Shown: positions 1 to 10,991 of the stretch, piece after piece | Position numbering within the stretch: the first letter of the stretch is position 1 | Layout of the letters: the number at the start of each line of letters is the position of its first letter | Origin: Lingula anatina | Taxonomy: Eukaryota > Brachiopoda > Lingulata > Lingulida > Lingulidae | DNA length: 56,042 nt | Reading direction: 5' to 3' | Assembly: GCF_001039355.2 (NCBI RefSeq) | Contig: NW_019775959.1 | Coordinates: 8,273 to 64,314 of the forward strand | Notes under the pieces: model-generated | What the model was told of the DNA's origin: nothing | Database searches by the model: none | What the model saw: the letters and a program-made list of their open reading frames with translations, nothing else | Translations under genes and position numbers: made by a program

Positions 1-144
1 TTTTTTTTTTTGAAAGAGTACTTTTGCTATGAAACATTAGATAGGCTGATTAAGGTTTTTAAATATTGTAAAGTGATGGAAAACTATTGTAAGGTACAAT
101 TTCATTTTCCCATGAATGTTTATGTGTAGGCCTATGCCATGCGA

Positions 145-177
<33 letters not shown>

Positions 178-3100
178 TTTTTTCTGTACTGTTTTTATGT
201 CACAGATTAAGCGATCTTCATAAAAAAAGATACTTCAAAATGTCTGTGTAGGCCTATAAAACAAAAACCAGAACTATTTTCTTGGCGACAATGACCATTT
301 TTCTAATAAATCTTACTAGTAGGCCTACTCTCACTATACTTCTGAATTGAACATTCCTCCAAATAAGATGAATGAACGTAAAAAAAATCGCAATTTCATT
401 TCTTTTTAAAGATACAGAGCTTTTTACAGGAATAAATGCATGTCATTTTAGAAAACAAATTGGCAACGTTCTGGAATAAAACTCAAACTAGCGGCCTAAC
501 ATCACTAAGAATGCTTTTTTATATATCTTTACCCAGGTCAAACAGTTTCCGATTCTCATTCACGAAACAGCAGAAACGGCACACACTGCATGCATGCAAC
601 TTTTTACAGATTGTCACATTCCTTGGTTTGCTGAATATTATAATAATTTATTCAGCTTGTTATGTTTTGTAGTTCTTTCAAATTCTGGATTGATTTGGCT
701 TCAATGCATTATTTGAAAAAACTCTTTATCATGTAACTGTATAAATGTTCAGGTTGACTTTCTTCAAGCATGAGGCTTTAGAGTCAAACTGAAAAGCCTC
801 TTTAGCAAATAGCAATGAAAAACATTCCAAAATACACATCGGTGTTTACTCGGTAATTTAACAGAAGAAAGCCCCATATCAGGCATACATTAGGACAGAG
901 AGGCAAGCTCACAAAACATTGAATGGTTTTTATTTGATTTTCAAACTGTGTATTCAAAGCTAATGGAGCAAACGATAAAGCTGCTTCATTTGGGCCGATT
1001 GGACTTGTTTCTACAATTCTTCGCATGTTTATCCTTAGTTGGGTCTCAAGTACCAGCTTGGTGACATCAGCAGTCCACGCATGGCAGCGAACGAAACATA
1101 TATTCTGCAACAATTCTGATTTGTCTCAGTTTCTCTTACACAGACGAAAGCCAACAAAATGGTTGCAACAGCTTCTCCTATGACGGTAAGTAAATGGATA
1201 ACTATTCGGCCTTAAGTTTATCATTATGTGTACACAATTGAATTATAAAATTTGGGTGTTTACGTTAGGGTCAATCCCCAGCAACCGGGACAATGGCGAC
1301 CCCAATGCTACAGTATGGGGCTCAAATTAAAGAATAATAGACGAAATAAAAGGATTTCATGACCGGGCGAACTCAACTATTCTAGTAGAATTGTACTGCC
1401 TTAAATTATTCTTGTTGAGAGTTTAACGAAACTATTTCTTAACATAAATCGATCTGTGGGGTGCTTTGAAATGAGGTAGGTATTCTACTTTAACTTAACA
1501 TAGATAACTCTGTTAAATTGCTATCGACTCTTCACAACTGACTATTACATGTAGGTAGTACAGAAGAGTAAATCAAATTGGGTTCCAGTTTAGTTCAGAA
1601 AAAAATGATTACATCATCTGCAAAGAAAACAAAAGTGGGCACAGTTGTGATTTTTTTACTCTTTCCTGCATGACTGTTACTTTATTTCTCTTTGTAATTT
1701 GCAAGTTTTAAGATAATTTCATCGGTTGGTCCATGTTTTCAAAAGAAGAAAGAATCCGCCTTGACATATTGCCGTAAATTTGACAAGGCGTTCACCAATA
1801 GAGGCAATTTATCTATAAAACACTTGAACAAAAATTCATTTTGGAGATAATCAAATCCCAAAGTAAAGTGCCTTAAACCTTGGAGCGCTGACGATAAGAA
1901 GAAGGAAAAGGGGTAGTAGCAAAAAGGATGCCTGGTGTTACTAAAACCACAGTAGAGAGTTAAACATTCTGTGTGGGAGGTAGGGGTAGGAACAGGAACG
2001 CAGTGTGTTTTGTTTATCACGGGATGTAGTGAAAAGCTCCGTAAGTTCATCTTTTAATTATATTGGGGAGGCTTAAATTGCAAAGTTTGATATACAGCAT
2101 TGGTTTTAAAAAACTTAAAAACTGCACCATCACCGACATATTACCCATGTCAGATGAAGTCATATTAAACAGACACCCAGGCAATAAGTTATCTTAGTAT
2201 TTAGCACCGACTTATATCACCAGTGTCATCTTTTTTGCTCGGGTTCATAGGTCTGTGAAGTTTTGCGTGACATTTATTTCCACAGAAATAGTTTTGTCTA
2301 AACTAGGACATATGAAACAATTCCAATTTGTTGAAAGTCAAAGGTGCAATGTGTACGCAGCCTATAAGTTCTTTTTATGGACTTAAATATTTAATGCTAC
2401 ACTAATCGCCCCATGGAGGGTCGTTACCAGCTAAGTCTGTGTATTATCAGCTGTAATGGTTTTGACTTACGCAACGCTGAGGGGGTATTCATTCTTTTTT
2501 GTTGAATAATTTCAACGAGGGAGATCAAATTCAGACCCACTGTTTGCATCAGAATAATATACCTTTTACAGCTGCACGGAAAAGTCATTAGCATTGTACA
2601 TAAACTGACTTGTTGCTCCTTTTGGCAGTACTTTACAAAATCTGAAGTAAATATTTAACTTTTCACTTTAAATCGAGATGACATGAAAAAAGGAGGCCCA
2701 TTTGTTACGTGATTCCTTAGCTACATATCGTTATATGGCATATCATATCAGCTCTTCTTAGACCAGTATGTAATAAATATTTAAAGGTAGTACATATTTG
2801 TCTATGCACGAAAATAGTTGATTTAACAAATAAAATCTGTTTGCCATTATGGTTAATACAAGACAAAGTAGACGAACATTGCGAGAACAAAAATTGGGCA
2901 TACATTTTGTTGCATTATATTGTATTTTCATTTCCACTTATACGTAAAATTTTACTTCGCCTTTAATTTTCAAAATCGAAAAGGCTTTAGTTTGTCACCG
3001 TACCAAAATGCTGGCGTTTCATGTTGATTTTTATTCTCAGTGTCATACACATTAGAGTGGTAGTTATGATACGTGTATCAGTTTACTAAATTATTAGATA

Positions 3101-3777
3101 ATGGTCCCTTTTATCGGACGGACCATTTAAAGAAACATAAAACAGTGAATGAACGGAGGTGTTTTTCAATGCATAAGTTACTTGTCTGCGTCTTATATCA
3201 CAGCTGAAATATATCGGACAGGTAATTGTGTTTTCATGAAATGGAAATCTTAGATAAATATTTGTTAACAAAATGTAGCATTGCACGCAAAAAAAAAGAA
3301 GCCTAGCGTTGGCAGGTGTTTTAGGTTAAGTTTGCTGTGTGAAATGATTGATGGAAACCCACCTGAAAAAAATGGACAAAAATGTCAAAGGGCTAGGTCC
3401 TATTTAGTGTTGACTAACGGTAAAAAAAAATGAATGCTTAGTTATGATTAAGTTATGATAGCCCTGCGATACAGTGGGTCTAACAATCTAATCGACATAA
3501 TAGCTACCGGGACATTATAATCGAAATGAAAAGCTTTATTTAGCCATTCTATTTGCTTGCCCAGCGAAAGAAAATATCTACTCGCGAAAGAGCAACACGA
3601 AGCGTATGAGGTTAAGAGCCCTAATCAATTGTCTGAATAAACGATTGCGCTCGGATCAATACAACCCAGCCTCGGCTCTCCTTAGATACAGACTTTCTGC
3701 TTGATAAACCGAAGAAACAGCTCGATACAGCTGTTTATTAATCATTTCCACAAGAGTAGTTGGCAAGTGTCAGAAGT
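1..3777. other. Non-coding, AT-rich flank
   Basis: I see no convincing gene here. The stretch holds a pyrimidine tract (145-185) and three copies of the palindrome TAGGCCTA (127-134, 249-256, 320-327). A nine-codon ATG stretch at 1159-1185 is followed directly by a good donor match (GTAAGT at 1186-1191). That could be a tiny first exon, but nothing downstream can be tied to it from sequence alone. Short open frames elsewhere show no family motif. Confidence 0.6.
145..185 (+). repeat. Polypyrimidine tract
   Basis: An uninterrupted C/T tract beginning with TTTTC units and ending in a long T run. It is simple sequence in the intergenic flank. Confidence 0.9.
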
Positions 3778-3978
3778 ATGTCCTTACGAAAAGAGTTTAT
3801 CATATCTCAGTTATCTCCTAATGGAGACCATATACGCAGAGTGCTACCTGAAAAGCTTGTTAAGGTGAGACAAGATATGATAACTGTTGAGAAGGTGAAA
3901 CTTGGGGGGTTAGTAAAACAGTTTAAGGAGGAGAGATCCAGAGATAAATACGAGATAGAGATGTTTAGGGAGACTTGA
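3778..3978 (+). CDS. Small ORF, possible 5' exon of the 809-residue gene
   Basis: ATG at 3778 opens 66 codons ending in TGA at 3976-3978. The product would be basic and helix-prone, with many Lys, Arg and Glu residues in its second half. I recognise no family. Codon 29 ends in AAG followed by GTGAGA (3865-3870), a strong splice-donor match, so this may really be a spliced 5' exon. A very strong acceptor lies 1.47 kb downstream (5331-5336), but splicing there would put this ATG out of frame with the 809-codon frame and stop after 28 more codons, making it an upstream ORF. A weaker AG at 5411-5412 would join in phase 0 and give an alternative N-terminus. It could also be a chance ORF. Confidence 0.3.
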   Translation: MSLRKEFIISQLSPNGDHIRRVLPEKLVKVRQDMITVEKVKLGGLVKQFKEERSRDKYEIEMFRET

Positions 3979-5336
3979 ACGATATGTGGTATCTAAAGAC
4001 TCTTTAGGTCCAGAAATAACTTAATACATTATCTACGGCAAATACTTTATTTTTCATATTTTTTTATCGGTTGCCAATACAGAGTGCCTATTTGTGTTCA
4101 TCGTCGATTCGACAGATTTAGAAAGTGGCTATTAACTTACGAGGCTCTAACGTTTTGCACCAGAAATCTCCTTTATTTGTGCCTTTCTACTGGTATCTTC
4201 TTCAAACATAATTATCATTGTAAAAGTGCGATAGATCAGATTTGTTGAATTTTCAAGTAGATAAGTATTCCAGAAATGCAAACAAACTCGTTAACTGGGC
4301 AGAAAAAAAGGCCCAGAACTTAACAATATCATATTTTCAATTTTTTTCACAATAATTTCACAAAATTCCAGTTGCATAAAACTTTTGATGAAATAACCAT
4401 GCGAAATATTATGCAAGAATGCAAGTGTAAATTTCCAATGTCAAAGTGCTTTGGAGTCTTCTGGATTGTTGCCTATTTCAGACTTTCGTACATAAGATCA
4501 TTTGATTGTCTCTATGACACTGTCCTCTATCTAAAGCTACCGTCTACCAGGGCCCCATATTATATTGTGGACTTTTTCTCTTAGAGTGCACAGAATTACG
4601 ACGGTACTGTCAATTAAACCAGAGATATATCTGTGAATATCTTGTGAAAACTAATCTGTGGTCCCGGTAGAGGGTCCGACAGAAAAAGTTTTAGTGACTG
4701 ATGTGTAGGGGTCTCACAAAGGGTTAACAAAATTATTATTTTTAAGAAGTCTGAAAGATAAATTCCTAGGAGATGTGAAGGCATGTGTTATGATAGAAAT
4801 AGAGGCTGAGACCAGTTTGCTAGTGTGTAGAGGAAAAATTAGCCAGTAATCAATCGACTTTTCTAAGAAATTACAGTTGGAACTTCAAAACGCTTCCTTC
4901 TTGCGCGGCGTTTGTGGACTGCTATTTATAAATTAATCACGACAGTGATGTTAGTAAAGATATAGGATCAAACTGCTATTCGCCAGAGGATATATGGTGA
5001 CAAATATCGGAGTGAAATGGCATTGAATAATCATAGATAATTGATGAGTTTTAATAACGTAATTGTGTTTTATTCACCCAACATAATGGTACTTGTAGAT
5101 AAAAGCGCATTCTCTTTGGCCATTAAAACATGAATTTATATAACGATGATGAAAAGCTTGTTACTTTTGGATACATCCGCTGTTTTTGCTAAAAAAGAAC
5201 ATTATGATAGGTGAATTTAACTGGAAGTGGACATCAAGATCGATACATTTATTCATTATTAAAGTCAAAAGTTCGATACAATTTTTTATCCATTTGATAT
5301 ACACTGAGATAAGGTGTATTTTCTCTGTTGTTTCAG
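3979..5336. other. Non-coding; candidate 5' intron
   Basis: No coding signal is visible. The stretch ends with a pyrimidine-rich tract and TTTCAG (5331-5336), a textbook 3' splice site. With the donor match at 3865 it would form an intron of about 1.47 kb in the leader of the 809-residue gene. Other donors upstream are possible. Confidence 0.4.
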
Positions 5337-5343
5337 ATGATTT

Positions 5344-7773
5344 ATGGCCGGCGGGCGACGCCGTGCGGGACGGACCCGAGCCCAAGCAAGGGAGTTGCTG
5401 ACTCTACGGCAGAGAAGTAATCTAATCCAAGCGCCCGCTTCGTCTCCCGAACTCTACCGCGGACCTGTCGTAAATTTCGACAATTTTCGCAGAAATATCG
5501 AAAGATCTATAATGGAAGATCATCAGAAATACCAAGGTGGGCTCACAGCCCGAGACTTGTATATCAAAAGTAACCCAGGTCTTCTGGGGGATGCCGATTA
5601 CACGAATCCCAGACAATGGTACAATTCTAACTCAAAACAGAAATTGATTTCATCGTTTTTGAATAACTATAAAAGAACAGGGATTCATCGTGTAGATAAT
5701 CCGTCCAACCTAGGCGCTGTATATGTGACGTTGCCTACGTTAGCGAGAAAGCAGAGGCGGGGGTCAAAAGCCACCGTTTATGTGTCAGAGTCACTCTCAA
5801 AACACGCAGGTCTTCCAAAACTGCAGATGGCCCACAGTGATCACAGCAGAGGTGGACATAACGGGACAATGAATAGAAATATAGAAGGGCTAGATGAAAG
5901 GCAAGAGCCTTCGGCCTTTTTGACTTCCCTGCCGCCCATACACAAAAGTAACATGGTGAGACCACGCGCTGCACCAGAGACAATCGATAAGGAACCAAGA
6001 ACTATTTTACCTGAGATTCCACGTATCGAGGTTGAAAGTGACCCTAATAACCGTGTTTATCGGGACTCCGTGGAGAATGAGAATAGGCACATCGACCAGA
6101 AGCAAAATATACACTCGAATCTTCATAAACACGCTCATAGTCAAGCTCATTTATCAAAGGCTCAATTTCATATCAGGGGTGATGATAAAAACAGTGCGAT
6201 GCATGGCAGCAATGCTTCTTTAAGCATGGCGCATGAAAGACCTGCCCTTCCTAACATCAAACCGACGCAAGAGCTGGCGGAAAAGTATCAAAGTCTGAGG
6301 GAACAGAAAAGTCTTGAGAAGACATTTGAAATCGACCGCGATGAGTACAGGCTCAGACAGAAATCAAATCTAAATCTAAAAATGAAGAAATATCAAATGA
6401 ACGAACAGCAGACTAGAGCTCATAGAGATATTCATAAAAACGCTAGTCCGCTGGACTTATCAAATGTAAAATCGAAAGTATCATCAATAGTCCAATCGAC
6501 CGCGTCAACCCCGAGAAGACTGTCACGCTCAGATTTTGAAGAAAAAAATCGCCACGAAACAGAAACCAAGGAAAAAACTGACTTAACAATAGCAGCTCAT
6601 CGATGTTCACCAAGCAATAAATACGACGTAAAAGGAGATAACCAAAACAGCAGTGGCAGCAAATCGAACCGCAGCGAAAAAGAAGAAAATCACCACTATG
6701 TGTATCACAGTAAAACTTCAGCTGATGGTTTCACTAAGAATAAAGGGCACAGGGAGAACACGAAGGCTAAAGTTGTTGTGTTAGCTTTGGAAAGGGATAA
6801 TGCCGCTGCAAAGGGCGTCAATAGCACGGCAGACATAACTATTCCATACAAGCTAAAGTTTGACAACTCAAATGCTGAGAATACCAAAAATATTCAAAAC
6901 GATGAACGGGCAGACAGCATGACCAACACTGCTCAAGAATCGGCCTCGCCGACGAAGCGGTTTGTTCAGTTCAGCAATAATACGCCTTCTGCCGGTGCTC
7001 CGTCGCCTACAAAAAGTATCAAGAAACCCAAATCTGTTCTGAGAAAATTCACAAAACTTGAAGTGTTCTCCGACGGCAAAAGAACTGTAGTTGATGACTC
7101 AGAGCGATTTTCTGAGGTAACAGAAGAGACCCATCGAATGGGCACGGCGGCGTCTCGAGTGCCTATTGGAACACCATTATATAGACTTGATACGAGAAAC
7201 GTGGCATATAGAAGCATAGCCAGCCAGAGACAAGAGGAAGTGATGGAGGAAGAAGGGGGACCCCGGGAACTTCATTTGTCAAAGGGTACAAATAACGGAC
7301 AACATTTTGCTATGTTTGAGGGACCCTACGACGGGACTCCCCGAGTGTCTAACGAAACAAATCACAACATCACCAAAGCTAACTCCGTAGAGTTCACTGA
7401 CACTGATAGTAACGCACAAAGCAAACAGAGCAAAGAAGCGGATGACACAGTTGCAATCCAAGGACAATCACAGGTCTTCTCAGAAAATGGACAGCAGTTG
7501 TCCGGGAACTACGAAAACATGGATTTGAATGACAGTCTCAATAGCGTAGACGAAAATTACACTGCTCAATTTAATGTTAAGGTGCAATTTACAACCAACC
7601 AAACTGACATGGCTCCAGTAGACTCGATGCAATTATCAAACCAAGAAGATATGGAGCTTAAAGAAAATATTGAAAAAGAAGACGAAACTGATATTGCTCA
7701 AACAGATGCGAATATCACGGGGAACGGTGAACAGAATGATAGCCCTGTTGATGTTACAAATGAACACATTTGA
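5344..7773 (+). CDS. 809-residue orphan protein, probably largely disordered
   Basis: I do not recognise this protein. It is one uninterrupted frame of 809 codons, too long for chance in AT-rich DNA. The ATG at 5344 is the likely start: an in-frame TGA lies at 5338-5340 and a strong acceptor (TTTCAG) ends at 5336, so the leader is probably spliced just upstream. The first 25 residues are Arg-rich. Residues about 35-140 look the most ordered, with aromatic residues and few low-complexity runs. The remainder is dominated by Lys, Glu, Ser, Asn, Gln and Asp, and the last 100 residues are acidic. Two SPTK motifs (residues 535-538 and 554-557) resemble proline-directed kinase sites. RFVQF (539-543) and KVQF (746-749) fit the loose RVxF docking pattern for protein phosphatase 1. 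No signal peptide or membrane segment is seen. The next gene converges on it from 3.2 kb away. A scaffold or cytoskeletal role would be a guess. Confidence 0.8.
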   Translation: MAGGRRRAGRTRAQARELLTLRQRSNLIQAPASSPELYRGPVVNFDNFRRNIERSIMEDHQKYQGGLTARDLYIKSNPGLLGDADYTNPRQWYNSNSKQKLISSFLNNYKRTGIHRVDNPSNLGAVYVTLPTLARKQRRGSKATVYVSESLSKHAGLPKLQMAHSDHSRGGHNGTMNRNIEGLDERQEPSAFLTSLPPIHKSNMVRPRAAPETIDKEPRTILPEIPRIEVESDPNNRVYRDSVENENRHIDQKQNIHSNLHKHAHSQAHLSKAQFHIRGDDKNSAMHGSNASLSMAHERPALPNIKPTQELAEKYQSLREQKSLEKTFEIDRDEYRLRQKSNLNLKMKKYQMNEQQTRAHRDIHKNASPLDLSNVKSKVSSIVQSTASTPRRLSRSDFEEKNRHETETKEKTDLTIAAHRCSPSNKYDVKGDNQNSSGSKSNRSEKEENHHYVYHSKTSADGFTKNKGHRENTKAKVVVLALERDNAAAKGVNSTADITIPYKLKFDNSNAENTKNIQNDERADSMTNTAQESASPTKRFVQFSNNTPSAGAPSPTKSIKKPKSVLRKFTKLEVFSDGKRTVVDDSERFSEVTEETHRMGTAASRVPIGTPLYRLDTRNVAYRSIASQRQEEVMEEEGGPRELHLSKGTNNGQHFAMFEGPYDGTPRVSNETNHNITKANSVEFTDTDSNAQSKQSKEADDTVAIQGQSQVFSENGQQLSGNYENMDLNDSLNSVDENYTAQFNVKVQFTTNQTDMAPVDSMQLSNQEDMELKENIEKEDETDIAQTDANITGNGEQNDSPVDVTNEHI

Positions 7774-8025
7774 ATGTGAATTGATGGCATCCACAGCGTC
7801 CGAATGGGATTCTAGGACATGTTTTGAAATATACAAAAAGTTATAATCTGTGATTTACCAGTGCACAATTTATTTCACTTTTGATACCGATATTTCATGC
7901 AGTAGTTAGTTTTTCACTGCTATTAATATTTATATGTTGAGTAAGATAAATTACCATGTTACGTTTTCTGTCCAAGACAAAGATATTTTAGAAGAGAAAT
8001 ACCATTGCGAAAAATATATTAATAT

Positions 8026-8031
8026 AATAAA
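8026..8031 (+). terminator. Candidate polyadenylation signal AATAAA
   Basis: A canonical AATAAA hexamer 253 bases after the stop codon of the 809-residue gene. It is placed well for its 3' end. AATAAA is frequent by chance in AT-rich DNA, so transcript data would be needed to confirm use. Confidence 0.4.
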
Positions 8032-8637
8032 GGACTTGCCGAAAAATTCTGTAAATCTTGACCTACAGCTGCTCTCTGTAATCGAGGCTTTCAAGTTCAG
8101 TTTCAGAAGAGTAATTTTTTAAAATATCAAGTGCAAAAAAATCTTGGTCAAAATTTACGTTTATTTTGTCCCCAAGGACGGAAAGGAGTGAACGGCACAC
8201 TGGTTTATGTAACGATTTCCCTTCGATGGGATAACTCTTACGTTTTAAACGTCATCTTTAACTTAAACACAGCTACAATTATTTGCTATTTGCTATTAAC
8301 GGCCACAACATCACTCCGTATTTAATATTTTACAAAGTATAATTATGGCGCAAAAATTAAAGCGGATAAATGGAGATGTTTTTTTATGCTTCACTGTAAT
8401 TGATCAATGAATAAACCGTTGAATTTAGTAAAAACCATCTAAAGCATGAGACAAGGGACAGACGGGAACCCGCTGTATACCGTACACTGCATGCTATAAG
8501 ACGCACAATCAGAGGAGCTAACGTGCCACATTTTATCATTGCGATAGTTGATCCTGAGGCATAAGCATTCAACGCAATGTCATCACAATCTCTTTCAATG
8601 GTATGCCTCTGCCAGGAAGTTTATCATTATGTATGGG

Positions 8638-8684
8638 TCTTTTTTTCTTTTCTTTCTTCCTTTTTTCTTTTCTTTTCTTCTTTT
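8638..8684 (+). repeat. Polypyrimidine tract
   Basis: 47 bases of C and T only, made of irregular TTTTC and CTTTC units. Mirror-type pyrimidine tracts like this can form triplex DNA; here it lies in the convergent spacer. Confidence 0.9.
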
Positions 8685-9036
8685 AACAAAACTTAGTTAA
8701 TGTTGCTGAATTATAACACCACCATAAAGTGTACGAACAGATCCAGTAAATTTAAAATGGTGAGGTGTGAAAAAATTATTGAACCACAATCAATCTTAAA
8801 TCTAAGAAAGGAGCACGTGGAAACAGGATATTAACCTTGATGTTTTTTCCGTCTTTATGAGGCCCCTAATATTTTATCGGAAAGGTCTTGCAAGGGGTGA
8901 ATCCTGAGATTTGCTTTCCTTAAATTTCAGCGATGGAAGAAGAATAGACCAAAGGGAACATGATGAAATAAACATATATTATTTACCCTTCGCTGTGTAT
9001 ATGAATCTTTGAATATCCATTAAGGGTATTATTATC

Positions 9037-9062
9037 AAAAAAAAAAAAAAAAAAAAAAAAAA
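9037..9062 (+). repeat. Poly(A) run, 26 bases
   Basis: 26 consecutive A. It could be the tail of an old retroposed sequence, but no retroelement body or target duplication is visible beside it. Confidence 0.9.
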
Positions 9063-10991
9063 CCTATCTAAAATTCTTCGGTTAGTTGGGCGGGGGGCAA
9101 AACACGTTAACAAAAACTTGAAAATAAAACTTTAGTATTTGTTCTTTCAGTTGTGCAAAGCTATACAATGCTTTGATTACATTAGGGATAACCACTGAGT
9201 AGGGGAGCTAATCCAGCACTTTGCAAATTATTGAGCAAAGAGTCACATTCAGAAAATAAAACTTATCATATTCAATTTAGCTGAGTGCGAGTTTGCTTTC
9301 GTGTATGAGTGCATGCGCACATGTTTTGTGCACTTATTTGTGCTTTCTTTAGCCCACCCACACATGAACAAGGGTTGAAGGTTCCGAAGATGTTTTTATT
9401 ATTTATTTATTATTTTTTTTTTTTTTTGGGGGGGGGTTACAAGTAACTAGATAGTATAATAGCGTCGTGAAAGGTGTCTGCCAAAAAGTTCACAGCTATT
9501 ACTTAACTGAACATATGATCTTGATAAATTATACTCTCCGATTTCAGTAATAATGGTGATTGTGAATCATTTGAAGCACTATTTTAGCAGTGGGGTGCAC
9601 ACCTATAACCTCGTCTCCAGACACAAACCGATGTACTACTGAAGTTCATGGTCAACAATGAATGTAAGTTAGAGTGAGAATCCTGGAATAGAGTTTGTGA
9701 CGGGGACGTGAACATCCATCAATATGCTAGTGATCATTGTATCGGTCTTATACATATCTATTTTACCCCACAGTTTTGAATTCTTGTATCCCATTTTGTC
9801 CAGTATATTAATTATATTTTGTTCTTTATTTATTTGTTTTATTATTGTTTGCATTATTTGCAAGGAGGGCAATCACTCTGAAATTCACTTATACAGAATT
9901 ACAGTTTCAAACAGCAAAATGTCATTTTTGTATAGAATTCATGCATAACGAATTACTCTCATACCTCTCGAAGATCACCAGAGCGCGTCTGGACCCAGTG
10001 AATAACAGTGAGTCTTTCAAGATTAAGTGCCTTGCTTTAATTCAATGCAGCAATATGTTTGTTTGGCTACGGATTTGCGGTGGATGTCCCGCAGGTGTAA
10101 ACATATGATGTGATTTTCATCATTGTGATTTGAATCAATAAGTCGCGACGAGTATGTTTACAAAAAGTGAATTTTGTTCTTTATTATCCAGTCATGTTTG
10201 TTCAAAACAAATATTTTTGCCAGCAGTTAGAATGTATTTCTGCTCAACAAGACTCAAATAAACATAAGAAAGATCCTGATTGATCAAGAGATATATGGAT
10301 AGTTTACGAAAGGTTACAAATGCAATAAAATAAAACAGATTGTGATTCATGGAATTCATGTAAAATTCTTTTGAAATTGATGATTTACATAATTGATTGA
10401 GTGAAAACTGTTATGGAAAACGACAGATGAACAATTTACCACTAAGTGCAAATTTGATGAATTTTCCATGCTGAGAAAATTTATAAAGATCATTAACATT
10501 AAGAACGAGGCATGATGAAAACATTTGTATAAATTTAATACATACACGTATGCTTTAACTTAACTTTGATTCAGGCAATAAAAACACTTAACATTAAATC
10601 AGGATTTTCATGAAAACTTACATATGTACATAACTTGTGCGACAATGAACTTTGCGCAAAATTATGAGTGTCATATCCGAATCGGAACTCAACTCAGATT
10701 TTATCACTGTACCTGATCCAGTTTTGAATTTAAAGTTTGATTATGGTACACTTCGACATTTCATGTTCACAACTACTGAATTTTACTCATAAAATCAATT
10801 ACAGGGTAATTCTCTTCAGAGTTCTAATAAAAATGCAGATCTATTTTTTGATATGATTTAACAAAACACTTTGGCATATCAATAACTACTGACACACGGT
10901 AGCACGGAAATTGATTTTGCAAAACCGGATCTTCAACACCATTGCCTTTCGTCAACATTATAATAGACCTGAACATGATATAGCCATATCA

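Larger units (their letters stand above)
7774..10991. other. Spacer between two convergent genes
   Basis: This 3.2 kb presumably holds both 3' UTRs. It contains AATAAA at 8026, a pyrimidine tract (8638-8684), a 26-base A run (9037-9062) and a T15G9 run (9413-9436). A TTTATT at 10180-10185, which reads AATAAA on the minus strand, is a possible but distant poly(A) signal for the 433-residue gene. No additional protein is supported. Confidence 0.6.
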
